A program made the translations under genes and the position numbers. From positions 186,001 through 250,000 of the forward strand of contig NZ_BJOR01000001.1 in the NCBI RefSeq assembly GCF_006540305.1: a DNA stretch of 64,000 nt. Reading direction: 5' to 3'. Origin of the DNA: Streptomyces sp. 6-11-2. Lineage in GTDB: Bacteria > Actinomycetota > Actinomycetes > Streptomycetales > Streptomycetaceae. The notes beneath the pieces are model-generated. The model did no database searches, was not told the origin of the DNA, and saw only the letters and a list, made by a program, of their open reading frames with translations. This document shows, in pieces, positions 18,645 to 27,228 of the stretch; positions within the stretch are counted from its first letter, which is position 1; every line of letters begins with the position of its first letter.

Positions 18645-20228
18645 ATGACCGTCCGACGGATACGGGCAGCCGCAGCGGTGGCGACACTCGTGGGAGCCGC
18701 CGCTTGCTCGGCCCCGGGGGGCGGTGCGGGCAGCGAGAGTGATTCCGACTCCGTCGTGGTCGGCGTGGCCTCCGAGCCGGACACCCTCAGTCCTCTTCTC
18801 GGCTACGGCAAGGACGGCAACTCCAAGATCTTCGACGGTCTGCTCGCCCGGGACGCCGACATGAAGCTGAGGCCGGCACTGGCGAGTTCACTGCCCCAGG
18901 TCGGTGACGCCGGGCTCACCTACACCTACGCCCTGCGCGACGGGGTGAAGTTCAGCGACGGCAAGCCGCTGACCGCCGCCGATGTGGTCTTCACCTATCG
19001 GACGATCCTCGACGCGAAGACCAACAACACCGCCCGGAGCGAGCTGGACGCCATCAAGGAGGTGCGGGCCGACCGCGACGGCAAGGTCGTCTTCACGCTC
19101 AAGTACCCCTACGCGCCGTTCGCGGGGCGCACGGTCCTGCCCATCGTCCCCCAGCACATCGCCGGGGGCCAGAACCCCAACACCGGCTCCTTCAACACCA
19201 GGCCGGTCGGCACCGGACCGTACGTCCTCACCGGCTGGAGCAAGGGCGAGAAGCTCACCTTCAAGGCCAACCCCGGCTACTGGGGTGGCGAGCCGAAGGT
19301 GAAGAAGGTGACGATCGCGATCGTCAAGGACGACGACGTGCGCGCCACCCGGCTGCGCTCGGGCGACCTCGACGGCGCGGTCCTGCCGCCCAACCTGGCC
19401 GCCACGTTCAAGGGCGACACGGCGAAGACGACGTACGACGCGAAGTCCTACGACTTCCGGGCCGTCACCCTCCCCCAGCAGAACAGGGTCACCGGCGACC
19501 GGGCGATCCGCCAGGCGCTGGACGCCGCCGTGCACCGCGAGGCCATGGTGGACAAGATCCTCGACGGGGCAGGGCGCCCGGCCTACGGACCGCTGCCGAG
19601 CGACGACCCCTGGTTCGCCGAGGGCATCGAGCGACCGCAGGACCTGGCGAAGGCCAAGCGGACGCTGGATCAGGCGGGTTGGAAGGCCGGCAGCGGCGGC
19701 ATCCGCGCGAAGTACGGTCTGCGGGCCTCCTTCACGCTCCTCTACCCCTCCGGCGACAAGGTCCGCCAGGACCACGCCCTCGCCTACGCCTCCGACGCCA
19801 AGAAGGCGGGCATCGAGGTGAAGGTGGAGAGCGCCACCTGGGAGGTGATCGAGCCGCGGATGAAGAACGACGCCGTCCTCGCCGGACTCGACAGCAGCGG
19901 CGACCCCGACTTCGGCCTGTTCACCCTGCTGCACTCCTCCCTGGCCGGCGACGGCTTCAACAACATGGGTCACTTCGCCAACCCGGCCGTGGACAAGGCC
20001 CTCGACACCGGCCGCCGCAGCCAGGACACCGACACCCGCCGGGCCGCGTACGACACGGTGCAGCGCGAACTCGTGAAGGACCCCGGTTACACCTTCCTCA
20101 CCCACATCGACCACCTCTATGTGCTGGCCGACCGCTGGGTCGGCCTGACCACGCAGGTCGAGCCGCACGAGCACGGCTTCGCCAGCGGCCCGTGGTGGAA
20201 CCTCCAGGACTGGCAGCCGAAGAAGTGA
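18645..20228 (+). CDS. ABC importer solute-binding lipoprotein, peptide/nickel family (SBP_bac_5)
   Basis: A 527-residue exported lipoprotein: Arg-rich start, hydrophobic helix and lipobox GAAAC with Cys21. The family-5 fold is shown by VVVGVASEPDTLSPL, LRDGVKFSDGKPLTAADVVFTYRTIL, RPVGTGPYVL and ANPGYWGG. This family carries oligopeptides, nickel chelates, or metallophore complexes. The cobalamin riboswitch in front argues for cobalt, a cobalt chelate or a corrin-related ligand; that is inference. First gene of the operon; its stop overlaps the next GTG. Confidence 0.92.
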   Translation: MTVRRIRAAAAVATLVGAAACSAPGGGAGSESDSDSVVVGVASEPDTLSPLLGYGKDGNSKIFDGLLARDADMKLRPALASSLPQVGDAGLTYTYALRDGVKFSDGKPLTAADVVFTYRTILDAKTNNTARSELDAIKEVRADRDGKVVFTLKYPYAPFAGRTVLPIVPQHIAGGQNPNTGSFNTRPVGTGPYVLTGWSKGEKLTFKANPGYWGGEPKVKKVTIAIVKDDDVRATRLRSGDLDGAVLPPNLAATFKGDTAKTTYDAKSYDFRAVTLPQQNRVTGDRAIRQALDAAVHREAMVDKILDGAGRPAYGPLPSDDPWFAEGIERPQDLAKAKRTLDQAGWKAGSGGIRAKYGLRASFTLLYPSGDKVRQDHALAYASDAKKAGIEVKVESATWEVIEPRMKNDAVLAGLDSSGDPDFGLFTLLHSSLAGDGFNNMGHFANPAVDKALDTGRRSQDTDTRRAAYDTVQRELVKDPGYTFLTHIDHLYVLADRWVGLTTQVEPHEHGFASGPWWNLQDWQPKK

Positions 20229-21217
20229 CCTCCCCGCTCTGGGCGGCGATGGCGCGCCTGGTGGGGCGGCGGCTGCTGTTCGCCGCCCCCGTCCTCCTCG
20301 TCGTCACCTTCGGCGTGTTCGCCATCGCCGCCGTCTCCCCCTTCGACCCGGTCAAGGCGTACGCGGGTACGGCGGCCCTCCGTGCCGACGGACAGACCCT
20401 CGACCGGCTGCGCGCCAACCTGGGCGTGGACCAGCCGTTCACCTCGCGCTGGTCGCACTGGCTGACCTCCGCCCTGTCCGGCGACCTCGGCGAGTCGAGC
20501 GTGATGCGGCAGCCGGTCACCCAGGTCATCGGGGAGCGTCTTGTGTGGTCCGCGCTGCTGTGCGCGGTCGCCTTCGCGACGGCCGTGCTGGCGGGCACCG
20601 TGCTCGGCGTCCTCGCCGCCCGCCGACCGGGATCCCTGCTCGACCGGGTCGTCACGTCACTCGCCTACTCCTTGGAGGCGGCACCGGTCTTCTGGCTCGC
20701 CCTGCTGGCGATCTGGCTGTTCGCCCTCCAACTGGGCGTGCTCCCGGCCGGCGGGCTCACCGACACCGCGAGCGAACAGGTCACCCCAGGGCAGGTGGCC
20801 GACCATCTCGTGCTGCCGGCCGGGGTGCTCGCCGTCTCCCAACTGCCGTGGTTCACCCTCTACGTGCGCCAAGGCGTGGGCGACGCGCTGGCGGAGGACC
20901 CCGTACGCGGTGCCCGGGCCCGCGGGTTGAACGAGCGCACGGTCCTGCTCGGCCACGCCCTTCGCTCCGGCCTGCTTCCGGTGCTCACCCTGATCGGCTC
21001 CCGCGTGCCCGAACTCATCACCGGCGCCCTGCTGGTGGAGAGCGTCTTCAGCTGGCCGGGCATCGCCGCGGCCACCGTGGAGGCGGCCACCTCCGTCGAC
21101 TTCCCGCTGCTCGCCGCGCTGACCACGCTGGCCACGGCCGCCGTCCTCGTCGGCAACCTGCTCGCGGACCTGCTCTACGGACTCTTCGACCCGAGGGTGA
21201 AGTTCAGTGACATGTGA
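20225..21217 (+). CDS. ABC importer permease 1 (NikB/DppB type)
   Basis: A 330-residue membrane permease with about six helices. The EAA loop (DPVRGARARGLNERTVLLGHALRSG) that contacts the ATPases is clear, and the periplasmic-loop region with NLGVDQPFTSRW and GDLGES matches NikB/DppB permeases. The GTG at 20225 overlaps the stop of the binding-protein gene (GTGA). Confidence 0.9.
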   Translation: MTSPLWAAMARLVGRRLLFAAPVLLVVTFGVFAIAAVSPFDPVKAYAGTAALRADGQTLDRLRANLGVDQPFTSRWSHWLTSALSGDLGESSVMRQPVTQVIGERLVWSALLCAVAFATAVLAGTVLGVLAARRPGSLLDRVVTSLAYSLEAAPVFWLALLAIWLFALQLGVLPAGGLTDTASEQVTPGQVADHLVLPAGVLAVSQLPWFTLYVRQGVGDALAEDPVRGARARGLNERTVLLGHALRSGLLPVLTLIGSRVPELITGALLVESVFSWPGIAAATVEAATSVDFPLLAALTTLATAAVLVGNLLADLLYGLFDPRVKFSDM

Positions 21218-22094
21218 CGTTCCCGCCTCCGGCGAAACCGTCTGGCGTTCGTACGGGACGAGGCGCCGCTCCACCCGCACACTGCGGGTGCGCGGTTCCG
21301 CCGTGGTGGTCGCCGCGACCGTCCTCGCCGTCCTCGTCGTGCCACCGCTGGTCCAACTCGACCAGCAGGCCGTCGATCTGGCCGCCAAGCTGCTGCGACC
21401 GAGCCGGGCCCACCCCTTCGGCACCGACGACCTCGGCCGGGACCTGTTGCTGCGCTGCGTCTACGGACTGCGTGTGTCCCTGCTCGTCGGAGTGGCCGCG
21501 GCTGTGACGGCCACCGTCGTCGGTACCGCCGTCGGAGCCACCGCCGGTGCGCTGGGCGGCTGGGTCGACCGCGGGATCATGCGGGTCGTGGACACGGTCT
21601 CCTCCGTGCCCCACCTGCTGCTCGGCATCTTCATCGTCGCCATGTTCCGGCCGGGTGTCTGGCCGGTGATCGTCTCGGTCGCGCTCACCCACTGGCTGTC
21701 GACCGCCCGGATCGTCCGCGCCGAAGTCCTCTCCCTGCGCTCACGCCCGTACATCGACGCCGCCGTCTCCGGCGGCGCGTCCAGGTGGCGGGTGACCGTA
21801 CGGCACCTGCTGCCCGCCGTGCTGCCCCAGGCCGCGCTCGCCGCGGCGCTGATGGTGCCGCACGCCATGTGGCACGAATCGGCGCTGTCCTTCCTCGGGC
21901 TCGGACTGCCCACGCACATGGCGAGCCTGGGCACCCTCATCCAGGGCGCGCGGGGCTCGCTGCTGGCCGGACAGTGGTGGCCGACCCTCTTCCCCGGCCT
22001 GTTCGTCATCGTCCCGACCCTCGCCATCGCCGGACTCGCCGGAGCCTGGCGGGAACGGATCAACCCCCGCCGCCGATCGGAGCTGATGCTGTGA
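21207..22094 (+). CDS. ABC importer permease 2 (NikC/DppC type)
   Basis: A 295-residue permease. HPFGTDDLGRDLLLRCVYGLRVSLLVG is the hallmark of DppC/NikC permeases, and the EAA loop is YIDAAVSGGASRWRVTVRH. SFLGLGLPTHMASLGTLI near the C-terminus is also typical. It starts at GTG and overlaps the previous gene by 11 bases. It forms the membrane channel with permease 1. Confidence 0.9.
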   Translation: MTCDVPASGETVWRSYGTRRRSTRTLRVRGSAVVVAATVLAVLVVPPLVQLDQQAVDLAAKLLRPSRAHPFGTDDLGRDLLLRCVYGLRVSLLVGVAAAVTATVVGTAVGATAGALGGWVDRGIMRVVDTVSSVPHLLLGIFIVAMFRPGVWPVIVSVALTHWLSTARIVRAEVLSLRSRPYIDAAVSGGASRWRVTVRHLLPAVLPQAALAAALMVPHAMWHESALSFLGLGLPTHMASLGTLIQGARGSLLAGQWWPTLFPGLFVIVPTLAIAGLAGAWRERINPRRRSELML

Positions 22095-23110
22095 CCGAGC
22101 GATCGCCCGTGCTGTCGGTGCGTGGACTGTCGGTGCGCTTCCTCATGCCCGGCGGGCGCCGTGTCGCCGCCGTCACCGACGCGCACTTCGACGTCGCGGC
22201 CGGCGAGTGCCTGGCCCTGATCGGCGAGAGCGGCTGCGGCAAGTCCGTCCTCGCCTCCGCCCTGCTGGGGCTGCTTCCCGGCAACGCCGAGGCGGCCGGG
22301 GAGGCGATGCTCGGCGGCCTCGACCTGCTCTCGGCCGACGAACGGACCCTCGCAAGGACGGTACGGGGCCGGCTGGTCGGGCTCATACCGCAGAGCCCGG
22401 CCGCCCATCTCACACCCGTGCGCACCATCCGCTCCCAGGTGGAGGAGACGGTCGCCGCACTGACCGGGGTCCGCGGCCGCGCGGCCGTACGCTCCGCCGC
22501 GCGGGCGGCCGCCGAACGCGCCGCGTTCCCCGCGGATCACCTGGACCGCCACCCGCACGAGCTGTCCGGCGGCCTGGCCCAGCGCGCCGCCACCGCCCTG
22601 GCCCTCGTCGGTGACGCGCCGCTGCTGCTCGCCGACGAACCGACCACCGGGCTCGACCGTGACCTGGTGGACCGCACGGTCGACGAACTGCGGCGCCACC
22701 TCGACCGCCCGGGCAAGCCGGACGCGGCGGGGCGCGGCCTGCTGATGATCACGCACGACCTGGCCGCGGCCGAACGGATCGCCGACCGGATCGCCGTCAT
22801 GTACGCGGGCCGGATCGTCGAACTGGCCGACGCGGAGGTGTTCTTCGGCGCGCGCGGCCCCCGTCATCCCTACAGCCGCGGCCTGCTCCAGGCCCTCCCC
22901 GACCGGGCCTTCACCGCCATCCCCGGACTGCCACCCGAACTCGGTGCCCTCCCCGAGGGCTGTGCCTTCGCCGCCCGGTGCGACCGGGCCGACGACGCCT
23001 GCGCCGTACTGCCGCCGACAGCCGGCGAGGTCGCCTGCCACCACCCCCACCCCGCCTCGGCGACCGGCGGGGAAGCGTCCCAGGGAGCATCGGAGGACGT
23101 GCATGCTTGA
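22091..23110 (+). CDS. ABC importer ATPase 1 (NikD/DppD type)
   Basis: A 339-residue ATPase. Walker A is GESGCGKS, the signature is LSGGLAQR, Walker B is LLLADEPTTGLD and the switch His is in MITHDL. The C-terminal oligopeptide-transporter extension has GCAFAARCDRADDAC, the Cys-containing segment that binds a [4Fe-4S] cluster or closes a disulfide-like loop in some relatives. The GTG start overlaps the stop of the upstream gene. Confidence 0.9.
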   Translation: MTERSPVLSVRGLSVRFLMPGGRRVAAVTDAHFDVAAGECLALIGESGCGKSVLASALLGLLPGNAEAAGEAMLGGLDLLSADERTLARTVRGRLVGLIPQSPAAHLTPVRTIRSQVEETVAALTGVRGRAAVRSAARAAAERAAFPADHLDRHPHELSGGLAQRAATALALVGDAPLLLADEPTTGLDRDLVDRTVDELRRHLDRPGKPDAAGRGLLMITHDLAAAERIADRIAVMYAGRIVELADAEVFFGARGPRHPYSRGLLQALPDRAFTAIPGLPPELGALPEGCAFAARCDRADDACAVLPPTAGEVACHHPHPASATGGEASQGASEDVHA

Positions 23111-23774
23111 ACTGCGCGCCATCACCGCGGGCTACGACCGGCGGAATCCGGCGGTACGGGATGTCTCACTGACCGTCGCGCCCGGTGAAGCGGTCGGCCT
23201 GCTCGGCCCCAGTGGCTGCGGCAAGTCCACGCTCGCCCGGGTCGCGGCCCTGCTGCACCGCCCCGACTCCGGCACCGTACTGCTGGACGGCGCGTCCGTA
23301 CGAGGGTGGCGCCACCGCGCCCCGCGCCCGCTGCGCACCGCCTTCGGCGTGGTCTTCCAGCAACCCCGCCTCTCCGCGGACCCGCGTCTGACGCTCACCG
23401 ACCTGATCGCCGAGCCCTTGCGGGCCACCGGCCGCCGCGACGAGGTGCGGGAGCGCGTCACCGAACTCGCCGGAAGGGCCGGTCTGACCCCCGACCTGCT
23501 CGGCAGACGACCGCACGAGGTCAGCGACGGCCAACTCCAACGCGCCTGCCTGGCCCGGGCCCTCGTCCTGCGCCCCCGCTGGCTGATCTGCGACGAGATG
23601 ACCGCGATGCTCGACGCCTCCACGACGGCCGCCCTGGTCGCGGTCGTCGAGGACTACCGCGCCGCCACCGGCGCGGGCCTCCTCGCCGTCGGCCACGACC
23701 GCGCCCTGCTCCACCGCTGGTGCGACCGCACCGTCCACTGGGACACGCTGTCGGGCGCCGGCCGGGCGCACTAG
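23103..23774 (+). CDS. ABC importer ATPase 2 (NikE/DppF type)
   Basis: A 223-residue ATPase with Walker A GPSGCGKS, a variant signature VSDGQLQR, Walker B LICDEMTAMLD and switch His in VGHDR. It is short: the C-terminal oligopeptide_ABC extension present in its partner is missing, as is usual for NikE. It overlaps the upstream gene by eight bases and completes the SBP-permease-permease-ATPase-ATPase set. Confidence 0.9.
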   Translation: MLELRAITAGYDRRNPAVRDVSLTVAPGEAVGLLGPSGCGKSTLARVAALLHRPDSGTVLLDGASVRGWRHRAPRPLRTAFGVVFQQPRLSADPRLTLTDLIAEPLRATGRRDEVRERVTELAGRAGLTPDLLGRRPHEVSDGQLQRACLARALVLRPRWLICDEMTAMLDASTTAALVAVVEDYRAATGAGLLAVGHDRALLHRWCDRTVHWDTLSGAGRAH

Positions 23775-23819
23775 GCGTCGTCGATCTGTTCGGGACGCGC
23801 CGTCCAGATCCGCCCGAAA

Positions 23820-23846
23820 ATAGTAGCCATGGATATAGTAGCCATG
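23820..23846. promoter_or_regulatory. Direct-repeat regulatory site before the MarR gene
   Basis: ATAGTAGCCATG occurs twice (23820-23831 and 23835-23846) at 15-base spacing in a markedly AT-rich segment, and the copies also create the inverted pair CATGG/CCATG. It lies 14 bases before the MarR start codon and probably overlaps its promoter, so autoregulation is likely. Confidence 0.6.
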
Positions 23847-23859
23847 TACTTTATATGCC

Positions 23860-24354
23860 ATGAGCAAGGGTTCACCGGGGCCCACATCCGGTTTCCTGGT
23901 ATGGCGGCTCGCCACCAAGTGGCGCGTCGCGGTCGATCGCGCGGTGGCTCCACTGGGCCTCACCCACGCGCAGTACTCACTGGTCGCGTCGCTGTACGGC
24001 ATGCAGCGCGCCGGCGAGCGGCCGAGTCAGCGCCGACTCGCCGACCACACAGGCCTGGAGGCGCTGTACGTGTCCAAGCTGGCGCGCGCCCTGGAGTCGG
24101 CCGGCCTGATCGAGCGCACCCGCGATCCCCGCGACCCGCGCGCCGTACAGCTCGCCCTCACCGAGCAGGGCCAAGCCGTCACGCGGCAGGCCATCGGGGT
24201 GGTCCAGGAACTGCTTCAACAGTTGCTGGAGCCGCTCGGCGGCCTCGACGCCCCACGGACGCACGCGTTCACCGACGAGCTGACGACCCTTCTCGACGCA
24301 CCTCTCGCTCCATCCCTGCCGAACGACGAGAGCATTCAGGGGACGACACCATGA
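23860..24354 (+). CDS. MarR-family transcriptional regulator
   Basis: A 164-residue winged-helix protein. LTHAQYSLVASLYGM, SQRRLADHTGLEALYVSKLARALESAGLIERTRDPRDPRAV gives the recognition helix and the wing (DPRDPR). The start ATG is set by the family length; the ribosome site is weak and the transcript may be nearly leaderless. Its stop overlaps the next ATG, a second MarR-like gene, so the two proteins are made together. The repeated site upstream suggests autoregulation. The controlled genes are not evident. Confidence 0.88.
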   Translation: MSKGSPGPTSGFLVWRLATKWRVAVDRAVAPLGLTHAQYSLVASLYGMQRAGERPSQRRLADHTGLEALYVSKLARALESAGLIERTRDPRDPRAVQLALTEQGQAVTRQAIGVVQELLQQLLEPLGGLDAPRTHAFTDELTTLLDAPLAPSLPNDESIQGTTP

Positions 24355-24818
24355 CGACCACCGCATCCACCAGCGCGTCCACCACCGGACCCGTCGCCGA
24401 CGCCCGGGCCCTCGGCCTGGCCCACTACGCCGCCCGCGGCGTCCTGGAGCACGTCCTGGCCCGGCACGGCATCACGTTCCAGCAGCAGATCGCCCTGCGC
24501 GCCGCCGTCACCGCCGACGCCCCGCAGACGCCGGACGATCTCGCCACCCGGGTACAGGGCTCCCTCAAGGCCGATCCGGCCGACGTCCGCGCCACTCTCG
24601 GCGAACTGCTCGACAGGCGACTGCTCGCCACCGACGGCGCGCACCTTCGCCCCACGGACGCGGGGCGCGAACTGCTCGCCGCCGTCGGCGCGGAGACCGC
24701 CCCCATCACCGCCCGCATCTGGGGCGGGATACCCGCCGAGGACCTGGCCGCCGCGGGCCGCGTCCTCGCCCTGGTCACCGAGCACGCCAACGCGGAGCTT
24801 GCGGCGCTGACCGCCTGA
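24351..24818 (+). CDS. Winged-helix MarR-like protein, partner of the preceding regulator
   Basis: A 155-residue protein coupled to the MarR gene by an ATGA overlap. After a Thr/Ser-rich N-terminus, residues about 35-110 read as a winged helix (FQQQIALRAAVTADAP, LATRVQGSLKADPADVRATLGELLDRRLLA, LRPTDAGRELL). It resembles helix-turn-helix proteins annotated as MarR-like in Streptomyces but has no strong specific motif. It may form a heterodimer with its neighbour or be an independent regulator. Confidence 0.7.
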   Translation: MTTTASTSASTTGPVADARALGLAHYAARGVLEHVLARHGITFQQQIALRAAVTADAPQTPDDLATRVQGSLKADPADVRATLGELLDRRLLATDGAHLRPTDAGRELLAAVGAETAPITARIWGGIPAEDLAAAGRVLALVTEHANAELAALTA

Positions 24819-24951
24819 CCACCCGACCGGGCCACCTCGTTGACGCATGCGTCGGCCCCGGACGCACACGTCGGCCCCGAACCGTCCGGTCGGCACCGGT
24901 CGCGGGGAGGGGCGGCCCGGCACCGGCGGTGTGTGCGGCGGGGTGGCGTGG

Positions 24952-25317
24952 TCAGATCTCCAGGGTGGCCTCGATGCGCTTGAGCGAGTGGCGCGCGAGG
25001 GCCAGGTTGCCGCGGGACCGGTCGAGTGCCAGGTAGAGGAACAGGCTCCCGTCGCTGCTGTTCAGAGGGCGTATGAGGTGGTACTGCTCACCGAGGGTGA
25101 TAAGGATGTCCTCGATCGAGTCGTTCATGCCGAGGGTGGCCAGCGTCCGCGTCTTGGCGCGTACGACCTCCGTGTTGCCGGCGGCGGCGACTTCCAGGTC
25201 CAGCCCCTGGCCACCACCGAGGGTCCCCAGCGACATGCCGCTCTCGTAATCGACCACGGCGACGCCGATCGCGCCCTCGATCGCCATGGCTTCCTTGAGT
25301 GCGGTCTCGATGCTCAT
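24952..25317 (-). CDS. Roadblock/LC7-domain protein 1
   Basis: A 121-residue single-domain protein. The pattern ALKEAMAIEGAIGVAVVDYESGMSLGTLGG followed by ILITLGEQYHLIRPL and LFLYLALDRSRGNLALARH is the roadblock/LC7 fold as in MglB and CvnB, which act on small Ras-like GTPases. It is transcribed away from a four-gene roadblock operon across a 130-base divergent promoter region. No GTPase gene is nearby. Confidence 0.8.
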   Translation of the reverse strand: MSIETALKEAMAIEGAIGVAVVDYESGMSLGTLGGGQGLDLEVAAAGNTEVVRAKTRTLATLGMNDSIEDILITLGEQYHLIRPLNSSDGSLFLYLALDRSRGNLALARHSLKRIEATLEI

Positions 25318-25359
25318 ACTCCGGCCCTTCGCGCTGTGTGACCCGGCGTTGAGGCCGTG

Positions 25360-25422
25360 TCAGAAAAAGTTGGTCAGACAACCTGTTCTGGAATGTCTGG
25401 CTTAAACTACTGTAATTTCTGA
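25360..25422. promoter_or_regulatory. Nested inverted repeats in the divergent roadblock promoter
   Basis: TCAGAAA (25360-25366) faces TTTCTGA (25416-25422), and inside it GGTCAGACA (25372-25380) faces TGTCTGG (25394-25400). The region is AT-rich for this genome. The arrangement looks like a regulator site shared by the two divergent roadblock units. Confidence 0.5.
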
Positions 25423-25447
25423 CCGAATGTGAAGGGTTCGTGAAGGG

Positions 25448-25807
25448 ATGCCGGTGTCCTCAGTCGAAGACTCCCTGCGCCGCCTGCTCGAAGTGCCGGG
25501 AGTCAAAGGGGCCGCCCTCGTCGACGCGGTCACCGGACTGACCTACGGCGAGTCCGGCACAGGGGAGATGGACGCTGCCGAGTGCAGTCGACTCGCCGCG
25601 TTCGTCAGCGACCGGCTCCACCTGGCCGGAGCACAAGGGGAGCTGGAGAGCATGGTCATCACGGGCAGCCGGCGTCAGCTCGTCCTCAGGGCGCTGCCCC
25701 GGCAGGGCGACCCCCTGCTGCTGATGGCGGCGCTGGACCGCGACCAGACCAATCTGGCCCTGGTGCTGCGCCAGTTGGACCTGTACGCGGCGAAGGCGGC
25801 GGGATGA
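25448..25807 (+). CDS. Roadblock/LC7-domain protein 2
   Basis: A 119-residue roadblock protein (LLEVPGVKGAALVDAVTGLTYGE, MVITGSRRQLVLRAL, LLLMAALDRDQTNLALVLRQL). Same fold and same DRxxxNLAL motif as the divergent paralogue. Its stop overlaps the ATG of the DUF4388-like gene. It probably forms a homodimer or heterodimer with its neighbours and acts in a GTPase or kinase signalling complex. Confidence 0.82.
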   Translation: MPVSSVEDSLRRLLEVPGVKGAALVDAVTGLTYGESGTGEMDAAECSRLAAFVSDRLHLAGAQGELESMVITGSRRQLVLRALPRQGDPLLLMAALDRDQTNLALVLRQLDLYAAKAAG

Positions 25808-26619
25808 GTACCCGCACCGACGGCCCGCGCAACGTCCCTGCCCTGCTCAACACGCTGTACGACGAAGGCCGCACCGGCACGGTCGTCATCTCCGGCGCAC
25901 CCGGTGGCAGGATCCACCTGCGCGCCGGCCGGGTCGTCGCCGTGGAGACTCCGGGCGCACCGAGTGTCGAGTCCCTCCTGCTCGCGTCCGGCCGGATCGA
26001 CGATGCCGCCTGGACGTCCGCCTGCGCGACCGACGGTGCGGCCGACGGCCGGGTCGGCGCCGAGCTTCAGGCGCGTGGCCTGCTGGCACCGGAGGAGTTC
26101 GAGATCACCTGCGCGGCGGCCGTGTTCGACGGTGCCTTCGCCCTCGCACTCAGCCCTCCCGGGGACTGGGAGGTGACCGAGGCGATGCCGGCGGTGGCCA
26201 TCGGGCCGGCCTTCGAACCGCAGCTCCTCGCGGCCGAGACCTCGCGACGTCTGGTGCTGCTGAGCCGTCTGTGGGGATCGCCCGCCGAGTTCGCCCGCAC
26301 CCGTGTCCGCCCGGCTGCGGACGTACCCGCGGGCGTCCCGTCCCGCTATGCGACGCTGCTGCGAGCCGCCAACGGCCGCCGCACCCCGCGGGACATCGCC
26401 TTCGCCCTGGGGCGGGGAACCTACGCGGTCATGCTGGACCTGGCCCGCATGCGCGAACTGGGACTGCTGCACCGCGAGCGGCCGGCCGCGAGCGGCCGGC
26501 CGAGCACCGCGCCGCGCCTGCCCGGGCCCCGGTCCTGGAACGTCCCGCCTGCCTCCGACCTCTCGCTGCCCCGACGCAGCCCCGGAACACATCGCCCGCA
26601 CCGAACGGACAGCGTGTGA
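25804..26619 (+). CDS. DUF4388-like (PATAN-type) protein with C-terminal winged-helix-like part
   Basis: A 271-residue protein. Residues 8-50 (VPALLNTLYDEGRTGTVVISG, GRIHLRAGRVVAVETPG) match the DUF4388/PATAN fold that often travels with roadblock proteins. A middle region (LLASGRIDDAAW, LQARGLLAPEEFE) repeats the family helix pattern, and residues 185-230 (YATLLRAANGRRTPRDIAFALG, MRELGLLHRE) resemble a winged helix. The Pro/Arg-rich tail is likely disordered. Coupled by overlap to the genes on both sides. Confidence 0.7.
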   Translation: MSTRTDGPRNVPALLNTLYDEGRTGTVVISGAPGGRIHLRAGRVVAVETPGAPSVESLLLASGRIDDAAWTSACATDGAADGRVGAELQARGLLAPEEFEITCAAAVFDGAFALALSPPGDWEVTEAMPAVAIGPAFEPQLLAAETSRRLVLLSRLWGSPAEFARTRVRPAADVPAGVPSRYATLLRAANGRRTPRDIAFALGRGTYAVMLDLARMRELGLLHRERPAASGRPSTAPRLPGPRSWNVPPASDLSLPRRSPGTHRPHRTDSV

Positions 26620-26786
26620 GCCCCGACCCGCTGCCGGACACGGCTCCGTTCGCCCCGACCCCGCTCACCGTCCGTCGGCCAGGCACCGGCCTCGCGCTGC
26701 CGAAGCCGCCTGACGACCTCGCAGACCACCAACCCGACCTGCTCCTTCTGCGCCGGGTCCACGCGGGCCTCAAAGCCCTGTCCTGA
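26616..26786 (+). CDS. Small Pro-rich protein of the roadblock operon
   Basis: A 56-residue frame beginning at a GTG that overlaps the upstream stop (GTGA). The N-terminal half is Pro-rich (DPLPDTAPFAPTPLTVRRPG) and the C-terminal half is helical (LADHQPDLLLLRRVHAGLKAL). No family is recognised. The overlap, strand and steady codon bias support a real gene, perhaps a short adaptor for the roadblock proteins. Confidence 0.6.
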   Translation: MSPDPLPDTAPFAPTPLTVRRPGTGLALPKPPDDLADHQPDLLLLRRVHAGLKALS

Positions 26787-26838
26787 CCCAAGCGCATATG
26801 TGCAGCATCAGTTCACAGCCCACCCCCCAGGAGCGCCG

Positions 26839-27228
26839 ATGCCCACCGTCCACCAGCCCGAACCGCTCATCGAGGTCCTGACCGCTCTGCGTGAGCAGGT
26901 GATGGGAGTGAACGAGACGGTCATCTCCACCGTCGACGGCCTGCTGGTCGCCGCCGACGCCGATGCCGTCCAGCCGGAATCCATCGCCGCGCTCTCCGCC
27001 GCCACGCACAGCCTCGGCCAGCGCATGGTGCACGAGGCCGGCGGCGGGGTGCTGCGTGACGTGGCCACGCGGAGCGCCGGGCGGCACGTCGTCATCCAGG
27101 CCATCGGCGAACGCGCCCTGCTGACCGTCCTCGGCGACGACGGACTCGACCTCGCCGGCCTCCAACGCGAGATCCACTCCACCGTGGAGCAACTGGCGAA
27201 GATCCTCGAAGCCGACGCACCAGCCTGA
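26839..27228 (+). CDS. Roadblock/LC7-domain protein 3
   Basis: A 129-residue roadblock protein. MGVNETVISTVDGLLVAADAD, AALSAATHSLGQRMVHEAGGG and HVVIQAIGERALLTVLGDDGLDLAGLQ follow the MglB-like fold. The ATG at 26839 has CAGGAG at a good distance, which argues against the earlier in-frame start. It closes the plus-strand roadblock operon, so three roadblock proteins are made from this locus. Confidence 0.83.
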   Translation: MPTVHQPEPLIEVLTALREQVMGVNETVISTVDGLLVAADADAVQPESIAALSAATHSLGQRMVHEAGGGVLRDVATRSAGRHVVIQAIGERALLTVLGDDGLDLAGLQREIHSTVEQLAKILEADAPA

